Assembly: GCF_018128545.1 (NCBI RefSeq)
Contig: NZ_JAGSND010000002.1
Location: 248,001 to 312,000 of the forward strand
Direction: 5' to 3'
Source: Sinanaerobacter chloroacetimidivorans
GTDB taxonomy: Bacteria; Bacillota; Clostridia; Peptostreptococcales; Anaerovoracaceae
Length of the DNA stretch: 64,000 nt
A model generated the notes under the pieces. The model did no database searches. It had not been told where the DNA came from and saw only the letters and a list, made by a program, of their open reading frames with translations. The position numbers and the translations under genes are program-made. Below, in pieces: positions 1 through 8,635 of the stretch; positions within the stretch are counted from its first letter, which is position 1; every line of letters starts with the position of its first letter.

Positions 1-337
1 CTATGGTAACGGTAACGCCCGGCCCTTTGACGTCAATAACACCGGACGCCATTTTATATTTCTCAAGGTCGGAAACAACACCTTTCAGGAAAAAGTCTTC
101 ATCCGCCTTTTCTTTCTCAATCTTGTCCATTCTCGCTTCCAGTTCATTGAGTTCCTGTACGGCTGCGTCCTTTTCCGCTCTTACCTTTTTCAGTTCCTCC
201 AAATATCCCTGAGCTTTGGCAACCGGAACCAGACCTCCCTGGTCGGAGCCTTGTGTCGTTGTGATCTGAATGGAAATAACCAATCCGATAAATAGGGCAA
301 GAAGTCCTATTACAATCATACCGCTGTACTTTTTCAT
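1..337 (-). CDS. DUF881 family protein, N-terminal part (cut by window edge)
   Basis: The first 112 residues of a protein that continues past the left edge. A start ATG at 337-335 is followed by MKKYSGM and a single membrane anchor at about residues 5-22. A charged, probably coiled-coil stretch follows at about 45-80, then the start of a globular domain (VIDVKGPGVTVTI). DUF881 (YlxW/YlxX-like) proteins are typically small membrane-anchored proteins encoded just after ftsQ/divIB in Firmicutes dcw clusters, and this gene sits 21 bases after ftsQ. Their role is unknown, with a link to division or envelope work presumed from location. The family call is good; completeness cannot be judged. Confidence 0.8.
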   Translation of the reverse strand, partial: MKKYSGMIVIGLLALFIGLVISIQITTTQGSDQGGLVPVAKAQGYLEELKKVRAEKDAAVQELNELEARMDKIEKEKADEDFFLKGVVSDLEKYKMASGVIDVKGPGVTVTI

Positions 338-358
338 TTGTTTTTCTCTCCCAATCTC

Positions 359-1105
359 TTATTCTACCAATGGACTAAAGGAAAAATATTTATCGCTGCC
401 CATCTTTATTACTCCACGTTCAATACCCTTTGTATATAGATCATACAGCACTTCCTGCAAAGAGTCCAGATTATTCAAGATATTTTCCGGCGTTCCTTCA
501 CAGGTAAGCTGATCGTAGATGTAGGCTTTAATAATAATTTTGTTGATATCAATCTTCTTGAAAAACAGTTCGTGCTTCTTTACTTCTTCCAGCAGCTTCA
601 AAGTATCCGTCAAGGAAGCATTCTCTTCAACTTCCAAAGGGGTTCCGGGCTCCATATTTTTTACAGTCATGCCAAGAAGCAGGGTAAGCGCAGGCTCTAC
701 TTCGGATTTTCTCAAAACCATACCTTCATTGTCTATGATGATATAGTTCCCTCCGTATGGAACCGCTGCATCTTCCTGCCTCTCTTCGATGTGAATGACT
801 ACTTCTCCCGGAAGCTTTCTGCTTAGCTTCGCATTTTTTATATAAGGATCAGCCAGAAGTTTATCCTTCATCCCGGAGAGTGATACCTCAAAAAGATTTT
901 CACCCGTCTTCGCTTCTGTAAGGCTGATTACCTGTTCGGCCGTATAATAGCGATTGTTTTCTACCGTAATTTTGTCTATGTCAAAGACGCTGGAAGTTAA
1001 AAGAAAATATACCCCTGTTGCAGACGCTGCAATCAATAAAAATTTCAGGAAATAATGTTTCTTTTTCCGCTTCTTTTTTTTCTTAATCTTTTCACCTTTT
1101 TTCAT
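359..1105 (-). CDS. ftsQ: Cell division protein FtsQ/DivIB
   Basis: A 248-residue bitopic membrane protein of the divisome. A very lysine-rich cytoplasmic tail (about residues 1-17) is followed by one membrane helix (about 18-39). An extracellular POTRA domain (about 43-112) begins with the typical FDIDKITVENNRYYTAEQV, and a beta domain completes the protein. In Firmicutes DivIB stabilises the FtsL-DivIC-PBP subcomplex that activates septal peptidoglycan synthesis. It lies between murA (33-base gap) and the DUF881 gene, the usual end of the dcw cluster. Length and topology fit the family. No gene for DivIC is visible here; that gene normally lies elsewhere. Confidence 0.9.
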   Translation of the reverse strand: MKKGEKIKKKKKRKKKHYFLKFLLIAASATGVYFLLTSSVFDIDKITVENNRYYTAEQVISLTEAKTGENLFEVSLSGMKDKLLADPYIKNAKLSRKLPGEVVIHIEERQEDAAVPYGGNYIIIDNEGMVLRKSEVEPALTLLLGMTVKNMEPGTPLEVEENASLTDTLKLLEEVKKHELFFKKIDINKIIIKAYIYDQLTCEGTPENILNNLDSLQEVLYDLYTKGIERGVIKMGSDKYFSFSPLVE

Positions 1106-1138
1106 TTGTGTCCTGCCCTCTAGTTATTTATCTTCAGG

Positions 1139-2389
1139 CTATGCTCTTACGATATCCGCTCCTATTCTTTGAAGCGCTGATTCAAATCTATCATAACCTC
1201 TGTCGATATGATGAATATTCTCCACTATGGTTTCCCCTTCAGCCCCAAGCCCTGCAATCACAAGAGAGGCACCGCCTCTTAGATCTCTTGCAAATACCCT
1301 GGCTCCGGTAAGGCTTTTTACGCCTGTTATGATGGCAGTCCGTCCATCCACTTTCACTTTTGCTCCCATCTTGCGAAGCTCTTCTACATGCTTAAATCGG
1401 CTTTCAAAAATGGTCTCTGTCACGACGCTGGTTCCCTGGGCTACCGTCATAACTGTCAAAAGCTGCGACTGCATATCCGTAGGGAAACCCGGATACGGTT
1501 GGGTTCTTATGGTTTCAATAGCCTTCAGTCTATTGGGAGCAATGAGCTCCACGAAGTCCTTTCCTTCTTTGATTTTACACCCAGCCTCTCTCAGTTTTGA
1601 GAGTGTGATACTCATATGTTCCGGCATTGCATTCTTTAAAAGTACATTGCCTCCGGTCATTGCCACTGCCGCCAGGATGGTTCCCCCTTCAATTCTGTCA
1701 GGGATCACCTTATGTTCAATTTCATGATATGATTTTCCTCCGTTAATCACGATTTCACCCGTCCCGGCACCTCTTATTTCCGCACCGCAGCTGTTGAGAA
1801 AGTTTTGCAGATCTACGATTTCCGGTTCTTTGGCGGGGTTGATGATTCTCGTCTCACCTTCTGCCGCTGTAGCTGCCATCATGGCATTTTCAGTGGCACC
1901 TACGCTGGGGAAATCCATCAGAATGCGATTGCCGACAAGCTTATCTGCCGTACATTCCAGAAATCCATGAGATTCCTTAATGGAAACTCCCAGTCTTCTC
2001 AAAGCAGAAAGATGAATATCGATAGGTCTGAGTCCGATCTCACATCCTCCGGGATAGCTTAATATGACTTTGCCGCATCGTGCAATCATAGGTCCCATGA
2101 GGAATACGGAGGATCTCATTTCACGCATCAGAGATTCCGATATGGTATAAGAGTCGATGGTTGAAGAGTCAACGACGATACCGTCGCTTTCATAAGTTAC
2201 TTTGCATCCAAGCTCCTGTAGAATGAATAACATGGTTCTGACATCCGATAAATCAGGACAGCTCTTGATTTTACTTTTGTTACCTGTCACGATGGTTGCC
2301 GCCAATATGGGAAGTACTGCATTTTTCGCGCCGGTGAGCTCATATTCCCCAGACAGCCTATTTCCACCGTTTATACGATAATGGTCCAC
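1139..2389 (-). CDS. murA: UDP-N-acetylglucosamine 1-carboxyvinyltransferase MurA
   Basis: Catalyses the first committed step of peptidoglycan precursor synthesis, adding enolpyruvate from phosphoenolpyruvate to UDP-GlcNAc in the cytoplasm. With the chosen start the protein has 416 residues, the usual length, and the catalytic positions line up: Lys22-Asn23 in GAKNA and the fosfomycin-target cysteine at about residue 116 in GGCEIGLRPID. I chose the GTG at 2389-2387 because a perfect SD (GGAGGTG, 2398-2404) lies 8 bases before it; the open frame runs further upstream to 2467 without such a site. It is preceded by a structured, gene-free stretch that separates it from murG, unlike the tight packing elsewhere in the cluster. 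Confidence 0.95.
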   Translation of the reverse strand: MDHYRINGGNRLSGEYELTGAKNAVLPILAATIVTGNKSKIKSCPDLSDVRTMLFILQELGCKVTYESDGIVVDSSTIDSYTISESLMREMRSSVFLMGPMIARCGKVILSYPGGCEIGLRPIDIHLSALRRLGVSIKESHGFLECTADKLVGNRILMDFPSVGATENAMMAATAAEGETRIINPAKEPEIVDLQNFLNSCGAEIRGAGTGEIVINGGKSYHEIEHKVIPDRIEGGTILAAVAMTGGNVLLKNAMPEHMSITLSKLREAGCKIKEGKDFVELIAPNRLKAIETIRTQPYPGFPTDMQSQLLTVMTVAQGTSVVTETIFESRFKHVEELRKMGAKVKVDGRTAIITGVKSLTGARVFARDLRGGASLVIAGLGAEGETIVENIHHIDRGYDRFESALQRIGADIVRA

Positions 2390-2397
2390 AAAAATTA

Positions 2398-2404
2398 CAC
2401 CTCC
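2398..2404 (-). promoter_or_regulatory. Shine-Dalgarno site that sets the GTG start of murA
   Basis: The minus strand reads GGAGGTG here, 8 bases before the GTG at 2389. This fixes the start at a non-ATG codon and gives a protein whose catalytic residues fall at canonical MurA positions. Confidence 0.8.
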
Positions 2405-2480
2405 GCAGAATAACATATTCCGCATTATTTTAGCGCTCATTTCATGCCCTTTGAACATGCGATTCATTCATCGGACACTT

Positions 2481-2584
2481 TAAGGGCTGTAAGCAGGGTT
2501 TCTCATAACTTCTGCCTGCTTTCCCAGATTTCATCTGTTCTTGCAAACCTTACCCTAATACTCTCGGTTTGAAAGCAGCCCTTA
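2481..2584 (-). ncRNA. Candidate structured leader RNA upstream of murA (four-helix cloverleaf)
   Basis: Four uninterrupted Watson-Crick helices are nested as a four-way junction. P1 is TAAGGGCTG (2481-2489) with CAGCCCTTA (2576-2584). The arms inside it are AAGCAGG/CCTGCTT (2491-2497, 2515-2521), CAGAT/ATCTG (2525-2529, 2533-2537, loop TTC) and CAAACC/GGTTTG (2544-2549, 2566-2571). It lies about 90 bases before the murA start, on the same strand. TATAAT-like boxes on the minus strand (about 2593-2625) could start a transcript just before it, but I found no good -35. I do not recognise a known riboswitch or T-box, and it lacks the conserved positions of a tRNA. The structure is seen; the function is inference. 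Confidence 0.45.
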
Positions 2585-2645
2585 TTTATAATATGAAGCT
2601 CTGTAAAAGGTGTTACATTATAACGCAACCGCAGAGAATTTTGCG

Positions 2646-2698
2646 TTTTGCCGTTACAGCTAAAGCTGTGGCAAAAGATAGCGTTTCGTAAACGAAAC
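2646..2698. repeat. Two adjacent inverted repeats between murG and murA
   Basis: One hairpin has arms TTTTGCC (2646-2652) and GGCAAAA (2670-2676), with an inner ACAGC/GCTGT helix and a 3-base bulge. The second is GTTTCGT-AA-ACGAAAC (2683-2698). They follow the murG stop codon (2703) directly on the minus strand. There is no U-tract after either stem, so they are not classical terminators. They may stabilise or end the murG message, or belong to the murA leader. Confidence 0.5.
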
Positions 2699-2702
2699 CT
2701 CG

Positions 2703-3797
2703 TTATATTCCCAGATGGTCATAAATCATATCCACTGCATCGATCCTTCCGATTTTTTCGCTGGCCTTTGCCATGCCGTTCAACACTTCCTTATTATTTT
2801 TCAAACGCATAAGGATTCCAATGAGTTTTTCTTCCGTTAAGTCCTTTTCTTCTATGATAACGGCACCGCCTTTATCCGCCACGACTTTTGCATTGAAATA
2901 TTGATGATTTCCGGTAACATTGGGAGACGGGATCAGGATGGAGGGCTTTCCGCAGGCAGTAATTTCCGATACGGTAAGAGCGCCTGCCCGGCTGATGACC
3001 AGATCCGCAGCAGAAAGATATTCATGCATATTGTCCGCATACTCCATGATGTTGATATGCTCGGAAGACTGAATGCCTTTTTCCTGCAGGGCATTGCAAA
3101 TTCTTTCATAATATATTTTTCCGGTGATGAAAAACAGCTTCAGATCCGGTATCTGATTGAGCGCTTCCACAACACCCACCATGGTGCTGTTTATTTTCCC
3201 CGCACCAAGACTGCCGCCAAAGCAGAGAATGACAAATTCGCTGGGTTTTATTTTCAGTTTTTCCCTGCTGGTATTTCCGCTGCTGATAAAAAAGCTTTTT
3301 CGAATCGGATTTCCCGTTACCACAAGTTTATCGGCATCCTTGAAGTATTCCTTGGATTCAGAAAAACTCACAAATACTTTATCGACATATTTCTCCAAAA
3401 GTTTATTCGTAACTCCTGGAAATGCATTTTGTTCATGAATAAAAGTTTTAATTCCCATCTTGTGGGCCAGTCTCACCACAGGCCCGCAGACATATCCGCC
3501 GGTTCCGATAACCAAATCGGGACGGAATTCCTCCAGAATTTTCTTGGTCTGTCTGTTGCTCTTGATCAGATCCCTGGCTGTTTTCACGTTTTTCCACAGC
3601 TTTTTACGGTGAAATCCGCTTACGGTGATAAATTTGATATCATACCCGTTCTTCGGCACCAGATCCTTTTCCATTCCTTTTTCCGTACCAATAAATAAGA
3701 TTTCCGCATCCGGATGTTTTCTTTTTATTTTATCCGCAATGGCTATAGCCGGGTAAATATGTCCCCCGGTACCGCCTCCGGTCATAATAACTTTCAT
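2703..3797 (-). CDS. murG: UDP-GlcNAc:lipid I GlcNAc transferase MurG
   Basis: Transfers GlcNAc from UDP-GlcNAc to lipid I on the inner membrane face, giving lipid II. The 364-residue protein starts with the glycine-rich GGGTGGH motif at residues 7-13, which binds the lipid diphosphate side. The C-terminal GT-B donor domain carries the conserved segment SRAGALTVSEI. The start ATG overlaps the end of ftsW by 4 bases, so the two are translationally coupled. Length and motifs are those of the family. It is followed by about 300 bases without a gene before murA. Confidence 0.95.
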   Translation of the reverse strand: MKVIMTGGGTGGHIYPAIAIADKIKRKHPDAEILFIGTEKGMEKDLVPKNGYDIKFITVSGFHRKKLWKNVKTARDLIKSNRQTKKILEEFRPDLVIGTGGYVCGPVVRLAHKMGIKTFIHEQNAFPGVTNKLLEKYVDKVFVSFSESKEYFKDADKLVVTGNPIRKSFFISSGNTSREKLKIKPSEFVILCFGGSLGAGKINSTMVGVVEALNQIPDLKLFFITGKIYYERICNALQEKGIQSSEHINIMEYADNMHEYLSAADLVISRAGALTVSEITACGKPSILIPSPNVTGNHQYFNAKVVADKGGAVIIEEKDLTEEKLIGILMRLKNNKEVLNGMAKASEKIGRIDAVDMIYDHLGI

Positions 3798-4909
3798 CTT
3801 ACCGTCCTCCTTGAAATATTCAGCAAAATTCCCATTGACCCCATAAAGAGCATCAAGGCATTCCCTCCGTAGCTGACGAAAGGAAGAGTGATTCCCGTTG
3901 GAGGCATGGAAGATGTCACAACGGCAATATTTAAAACTACCTGCAGAGCGAGCATGATGGTGATACCGGAAGCCAGCAGTGTTCCAAACATATCGGGAGC
4001 ATTGATGGCAATATGAATCCCTCTCCAGATTAAAACGAGATAACAGGCAATGAGAAGAAGACAGCCTATATAACCCAGCTCCTCGCCGATAATTGCAAAG
4101 ATAAAGTCATTTTGGGGTTCGGGAAGATACAAAGTCTTTTGAATACTTTTTCCAAGGCCTACGCCGAAAAGTCCGCCGGATCCCAGAGCGAGAAGAGATT
4201 GGATTACCTGATAACCGTCCCCCAGCGGGTCCTGAAAAGGATCAAGAAAACTGGTGAGTCTTTTCAGACGATAACCGCCTTCGTCGGTGAGAATCATACC
4301 GGTAATACCAACGGCACCGATTCCCACAATTCCTACCAGATATAATATATTCAGTCCGGCCACAAACATCATTCCGATAATGATACCACAGATGGTAATG
4401 GCCGTGGACAAGTTAGGCTGCAGGATAATTAAGCCGAAGTATACGCCGGAAAGGCCAAGAAGGGGCAGAACCCCCTTGGTAAAGGACCGGATCCGCTTTG
4501 GATCTTTGCTCAGATACCAGGCAACAAATATGATTACCGCAATTTTGGCAATTTCACCCGGCATCACCGTAAATTCTCCGACACCGATCCATCTTGTTGC
4601 GTAATTTCTTGTGATTCCCAAAGGAGTAAACAGTAATGCCAGTAAAAGGACGCTGGTTGCAAGAATACCCGGCGCTATTTTGGCATACATTCGGTAATCG
4701 AACATAGCACAAAAAAGCATGGCACCCAAACCGAGTGCAGCCCAAACAATATCTCGTTTCAAATAAAAATAAGGATCTCCTGAATCATTGATGGCATTAT
4801 AATAACTGGAGCTGAAAACCATGATAACTCCGAAAACCACCAACCCCAGAACGATAATGGTCAACACAAAATCTCCCGACTTCATACGGGTCCTTTTTTT
4901 AGCAGCCAT
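3794..4909 (-). CDS. ftsW: SEDS-family peptidoglycan glycosyltransferase FtsW (or SpoVE)
   Basis: A 371-residue polytopic membrane protein with about ten hydrophobic helices. It carries the SEDS signatures GDGYQVIQSLLALGSGG and, near the C-terminus, PPTGITLPFVSYGG. SEDS proteins polymerise lipid II together with a class B penicillin-binding protein; the partner here is the SpoVD-type protein of the same cluster. In spore formers the dcw copy may be SpoVE or a division FtsW, and the sequence alone does not tell them apart. It starts one base before the murD stop boundary and overlaps murG by 4 bases, which indicates one operon. Confidence 0.9.
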   Translation of the reverse strand: MAAKKRTRMKSGDFVLTIIVLGLVVFGVIMVFSSSYYNAINDSGDPYFYLKRDIVWAALGLGAMLFCAMFDYRMYAKIAPGILATSVLLLALLFTPLGITRNYATRWIGVGEFTVMPGEIAKIAVIIFVAWYLSKDPKRIRSFTKGVLPLLGLSGVYFGLIILQPNLSTAITICGIIIGMMFVAGLNILYLVGIVGIGAVGITGMILTDEGGYRLKRLTSFLDPFQDPLGDGYQVIQSLLALGSGGLFGVGLGKSIQKTLYLPEPQNDFIFAIIGEELGYIGCLLLIACYLVLIWRGIHIAINAPDMFGTLLASGITIMLALQVVLNIAVVTSSMPPTGITLPFVSYGGNALMLFMGSMGILLNISRRTVR

Positions 4910-6274
4910 TTATTTCTCCAAATCCCTAACGCAATTTTTAAAATGTTCTCCCCTTTGTTCAAAACAGGTGTACATATCCCAGCTGGCACAGGCAGGTGAA
5001 AGCAATACCGTATCTCCCGGCTGTGCATGCTTGTATCCGACTTTTACACATTCGTCCATGTCCTTTGCCATGGTAATGTTGGTAAAACCTAGTCTTTCAG
5101 CAGTTTCCTTGATCTTGGGCGCGGTCTTGCCCAGCAGTACCAGATGCTTTACTTTGCCATTAAAGGCGTTGATAAATTCGTCGTACTGAGAGCCTTTGTC
5201 ATAGCCGCCCGCAATCAAAATGATTCCGCCGTTTATCGCTTCGATAGCCTTGATGGAAGCATCCGGATTGGTGCCCTTGGAATCATTGACAAAACGAACG
5301 CCGTCTACTTCCCCTGAAAATTCAAGACGATGCTCGACCCCTTCAAATTCTCTCAGGGTTTTTGCAATAACATCTTTTGAAATTCCGGCATAATAGCTTA
5401 CCGCTGCGGCAGCCAGCGCATTTTCCAGGTTATGAGCTCCCGGAATTTTCAATTCGTCCGCACCGCAGATATCAATATACGTACCCTCTTCATCCTTGAT
5501 GACAATATCCCCATCCAGTACAAAGCAGCCCTGATCCAGAACGCTTTTTCTGCTGAAGGGAATGACTTTTGCTTTGCATTGACTGATGAGTCCATAGGAT
5601 ACCTCGTCATCATAGTTCACAACAAAATATTGGTTTTCATTTTGATTTTTGAAAATCATGGCTTTCGCCTGGGCATAGTTCTCCAAAGTCTTATGACGAT
5701 CCATATGATCCGGTGTAATATTCAGCAAAGCTGAAACCTCTGGCTGAAAATACTTGGTTGTCTCCAGCTGGAAGCTGCTGGTTTCCGTCACCATCCAATC
5801 CTCTTCGGAAGAGCATAAGGCTTTGGAAATGACTGCAACTCCCACATTTCCAACCACATGGGTTTTTCTGCCGGCATTTTTGAAGATTTCTCCAACCAGT
5901 GTCGTGGTTGTGGTTTTACCGTTGGTTCCTGTTATCGCAACATATTTGCCCTTGCCTACCCGGTAGGCGATCTCCAGTTCACCGATGACCTCCGCGCCTG
6001 CTGCCTTTGCCTTCTGGACAAACTCGATATCCAATGGCACGCCAGGGCTGATGACCACCATATCCAGGTTATCGGTCTCATCCGGTTCCATTGCAAAATA
6101 GCAAGTTACATTCTTGTTGCGAAGAAACTGAATTAACTGCGGGTCGATATGCTCTTCCCGTTTTTTATCGTAGACAGAAACCACAGCGCCCAACTTTAAA
6201 AGAGCTTGAGCAGCTGCAATTCCTGATTTTCCCAAACCTACTACCAGTACTTTTTTGTTTTCCAAATGATTCAT
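4910..6274 (-). CDS. murD: UDP-N-acetylmuramoylalanine--D-glutamate ligase MurD
   Basis: Adds D-glutamate to UDP-MurNAc-L-Ala with ATP hydrolysis. With the start at 6274 (MNHLENKKVLVVGLGKSG) the protein has 454 residues. An N-terminal Rossmann-like domain binds the UDP substrate, and the P-loop GTNGKTT sits at about residues 116-122. The family motifs NITPDHMDRH and NDSKGTNPDA follow. The open frame extends to 6385 into mraY in another frame, but an AGAAGGG SD immediately before 6274 and the family length favour the shorter form. It follows mraY after 19 bases. Confidence 0.95.
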   Translation of the reverse strand: MNHLENKKVLVVGLGKSGIAAAQALLKLGAVVSVYDKKREEHIDPQLIQFLRNKNVTCYFAMEPDETDNLDMVVISPGVPLDIEFVQKAKAAGAEVIGELEIAYRVGKGKYVAITGTNGKTTTTTLVGEIFKNAGRKTHVVGNVGVAVISKALCSSEEDWMVTETSSFQLETTKYFQPEVSALLNITPDHMDRHKTLENYAQAKAMIFKNQNENQYFVVNYDDEVSYGLISQCKAKVIPFSRKSVLDQGCFVLDGDIVIKDEEGTYIDICGADELKIPGAHNLENALAAAAVSYYAGISKDVIAKTLREFEGVEHRLEFSGEVDGVRFVNDSKGTNPDASIKAIEAINGGIILIAGGYDKGSQYDEFINAFNGKVKHLVLLGKTAPKIKETAERLGFTNITMAKDMDECVKVGYKHAQPGDTVLLSPACASWDMYTCFEQRGEHFKNCVRDLEK

Positions 6275-6293
6275 TTTATCCCTTCTTTCCTGC

Positions 6294-7250
6294 TTAGACC
6301 ACCAACAAACTGATTGCGCATAAGACAAAGGTAACCATCCAAAACACCCCAACCACCTTGGTCTCCTTCCATCCGGACAGCTCAAAGTGATGATGCAGCG
6401 GTGCCATTTTAAAAATCCTTTTTCCTCTGAGCTTAAAGCTTGCTACCTGTAAGACAACCGAAAGCGCCTCTGCAACGTAAACGCCGCCGGCAATGGGTAT
6501 AATCAGTTCGATGTTCATCATGATGGCAGCAGCCGCAATGCCTCCTCCCAATGCCAAAGATCCGGTATCCCCCATAAAGACTTTCGCCGGATGCTTGTTA
6601 AACATCAGAAATCCAAAGCAAGCTCCTGCCATGGCTGCACAAAATATAGCCGTTGTGGTAAATCCATAAGTCGTTCCCACCAAAGCCAGAAACAGTGCGA
6701 CAATCAAAGTCACTCCCGAAGCCAAACCATCCAGCCCGTCTGTGAGATTTACACTGTTTACCATGGAAACCACCACAAAAGAAATAAATGGTATGTACCA
6801 GATGCCAAAGTCCAGATACATATTTACAAAAGGAATAAATACGGATGTGCCATAGACGGAAACCCTGGATTGATACAGCGCCAGGCATGCTGCAATGATG
6901 ATTTGCAGCAAAAGCTTCTGCTTTGCAGTCAATCCCAGATTTCTTTTCAGGGAAACCTTTACAAAATCGTCTATAAATCCCAGGGCCCCAAAAGCGACAA
7001 AGGCGACAATAATAATGACCAAATCCGTTGTAATTTTTCCTGCGGTAAAACAGGTAATCAAAACAGCACCAATGATAGCAATGCCTCCCATGGTGGGAGT
7101 TCCTGATTTTACCATATGAGATTTAGGTCCTTCTTCCCGAATGCTCTGACCTGCTTTGATGCGTTTCAGAACGGGTATCGTCAGCGGGGTTCCGATTACT
7201 GTTATAATAAACGCAATTGCTGTTGTTATTCCAATTTGTAAATATTCCAT
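6294..7250 (-). CDS. mraY: Phospho-N-acetylmuramoyl-pentapeptide transferase MraY
   Basis: Transfers phospho-MurNAc-pentapeptide to undecaprenyl phosphate to form lipid I at the membrane. The 318 residues form about ten membrane helices. The Mg-binding aspartates are in GFIDDFVKV and NLTDGLDGLASG, the active-site region includes FMGDTGSLALGG, and the histidine cluster is MAPLHHHFELSGWKE. These are the defining MraY motifs. It starts 7 bases after the murF stop, within the continuous mur operon. Confidence 0.97.
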   Translation of the reverse strand: MEYLQIGITTAIAFIITVIGTPLTIPVLKRIKAGQSIREEGPKSHMVKSGTPTMGGIAIIGAVLITCFTAGKITTDLVIIIVAFVAFGALGFIDDFVKVSLKRNLGLTAKQKLLLQIIIAACLALYQSRVSVYGTSVFIPFVNMYLDFGIWYIPFISFVVVSMVNSVNLTDGLDGLASGVTLIVALFLALVGTTYGFTTTAIFCAAMAGACFGFLMFNKHPAKVFMGDTGSLALGGGIAAAAIMMNIELIIPIAGGVYVAEALSVVLQVASFKLRGKRIFKMAPLHHHFELSGWKETKVVGVFWMVTFVLCAISLLVV

Positions 7251-7257
7251 GCTTCGT

Positions 7258-8634
7258 TCACTCCATTATTCTTTTCACTACTTGATCCATTGCCATGCCA
7301 CGTGAGCCTTTCAGCAATATAACATCACCAGATGATATCATACTACCAATGTCCTTCATCAGCAACTCCTTTGTCTCGTAATGAATCACTTTATTTTTTT
7401 CCAGTTTTGTAAGTGCGCCCTCGGCAATATGCCTGGCAAGGCTGCCCACCGCGATGACAAGATCCACGCCTTGCTCTCCTGCATACTGTCCGATTTCATA
7501 ATGGAATTGTTTTGTTTTTTCTCCCAGTTCGAACATATCTCCAAGGATTGCGATTTTTCTGACTCCGATAGTGGAGATCAGCACATCGATAGCCGCCCTC
7601 ATGGAATCAGGGCTGGCATTATAGGTGTCATCGATGATCTTCATCCCGTTTTTTCCTTTAATATTGAGACGTTTATCGGTAATCACCATCTTTTTTAATC
7701 CCTCTGCCGCTTCTTTCATGGAAATGCCAAGACAGGCTGCGGCAGCAACGGCAAGAACGCCGTTATAGGCATTGTGCCTTCCCGGAACAAACAGTCTGAA
7801 ATCCTGAAGCTCTCCCTTATGTTCCACAGCAAATTCAATGCCGTCTTCGCCGTGATCTCGGATGTTCGAAAGTATAAAACTGCTCCTTCCCGTGGATCCG
7901 GCAGTAATCAGGCGATAATTTCCTTTGGTTTTTTCTTTGGAAAGCAACTCCAGATCTTCATTGACAATCAGGATATTGTCAGATTGGAAATAATTCGTTA
8001 TTTCCAGCTTTGCCTTCAGGATATTTTCTCTGGAACCCAGATTCTCAATGTGAGAGGCTCCGATATTGGTGATGATGCCAATATCCGGTCTGACGAGATC
8101 CGCCAGCAGGTCAATTTCCCCGAATTCACTCATGCCCATCTCAAAGACTGCAGCTTCAGTTCCTTTTTCCAGTGTGAAAATGGTAAGGGGCAGCCCGATG
8201 TGATTATTAAAATTGCCGATATTTCTTGCAGTTTGATATTTTTCAGATAAGATCCAATAGAGCATTTCCTTTGTTGTGGTCTTGCCCGTACTGCCTGTGA
8301 CGCCTACTTTTTTTAGTTCAAACAGAGACAGGTAGTACGCTGCCAGATCCTGAAGCGCTTTTGTGGTATCCTTGACAAGGATTACATGAACGGTATCCTT
8401 TGCTGCCGGGAGTTCCGGTTCTTTTGAAACCACCACGGCACTGCATCCTTTTTCCACAACTTCAGGAATAAAGACATGGGCATCATGGTTCTCACCTAAG
8501 AGCGGAAAAAAAACATCCTTCGGCGTCACTTTTCTTGAATCAATGGACACACCTTCTATTTCTCCCTTCCCTGTACCTCGGATCAGGGTTCCGTTAACCG
8601 CTTTTACGATTTGCTCTATTGTTATTCTCATCAT
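7258..8634 (-). CDS. murF: UDP-MurNAc-tripeptide--D-Ala-D-Ala ligase MurF
   Basis: Adds D-Ala-D-Ala to the UDP-MurNAc tripeptide, completing the cytoplasmic precursor. The protein has 458 residues from ATG 8634. It shows the P-loop GSTGKTTTKE at about residue 110, the motif ASHIENLGSRENI and the C-terminal GDMFELGE. A GTG three codons upstream (8643) would overlap murE by 8 bases. The tandem ATG at 8634/8631 is better spaced from the GGTG at 8641-8644 and starts one base after the murE stop. Context and motifs make the identity firm; the exact start is uncertain by up to four codons. Confidence 0.93.
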   Translation of the reverse strand: MMRITIEQIVKAVNGTLIRGTGKGEIEGVSIDSRKVTPKDVFFPLLGENHDAHVFIPEVVEKGCSAVVVSKEPELPAAKDTVHVILVKDTTKALQDLAAYYLSLFELKKVGVTGSTGKTTTKEMLYWILSEKYQTARNIGNFNNHIGLPLTIFTLEKGTEAAVFEMGMSEFGEIDLLADLVRPDIGIITNIGASHIENLGSRENILKAKLEITNYFQSDNILIVNEDLELLSKEKTKGNYRLITAGSTGRSSFILSNIRDHGEDGIEFAVEHKGELQDFRLFVPGRHNAYNGVLAVAAAACLGISMKEAAEGLKKMVITDKRLNIKGKNGMKIIDDTYNASPDSMRAAIDVLISTIGVRKIAILGDMFELGEKTKQFHYEIGQYAGEQGVDLVIAVGSLARHIAEGALTKLEKNKVIHYETKELLMKDIGSMISSGDVILLKGSRGMAMDQVVKRIME

Positions 8635-8635
8635 A

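Noticed and set aside
1227-1727. Plus-strand open frame of 166 codons opposite murA
   Set aside because: Shadow of murA with no SD and no recognisable domain.
2481-2584. The cloverleaf before murA as a tRNA gene
   Set aside because: Arms have the wrong lengths, there is no T-loop consensus GTTCGA-type sequence and no recognisable anticodon arm, so only an unknown structured RNA is claimed.
2901-3698. Long plus-strand open frame (265 codons) opposite murG
   Set aside because: It lies wholly inside murG on the other strand, has no SD or family resemblance, and its composition follows from murG codon usage.
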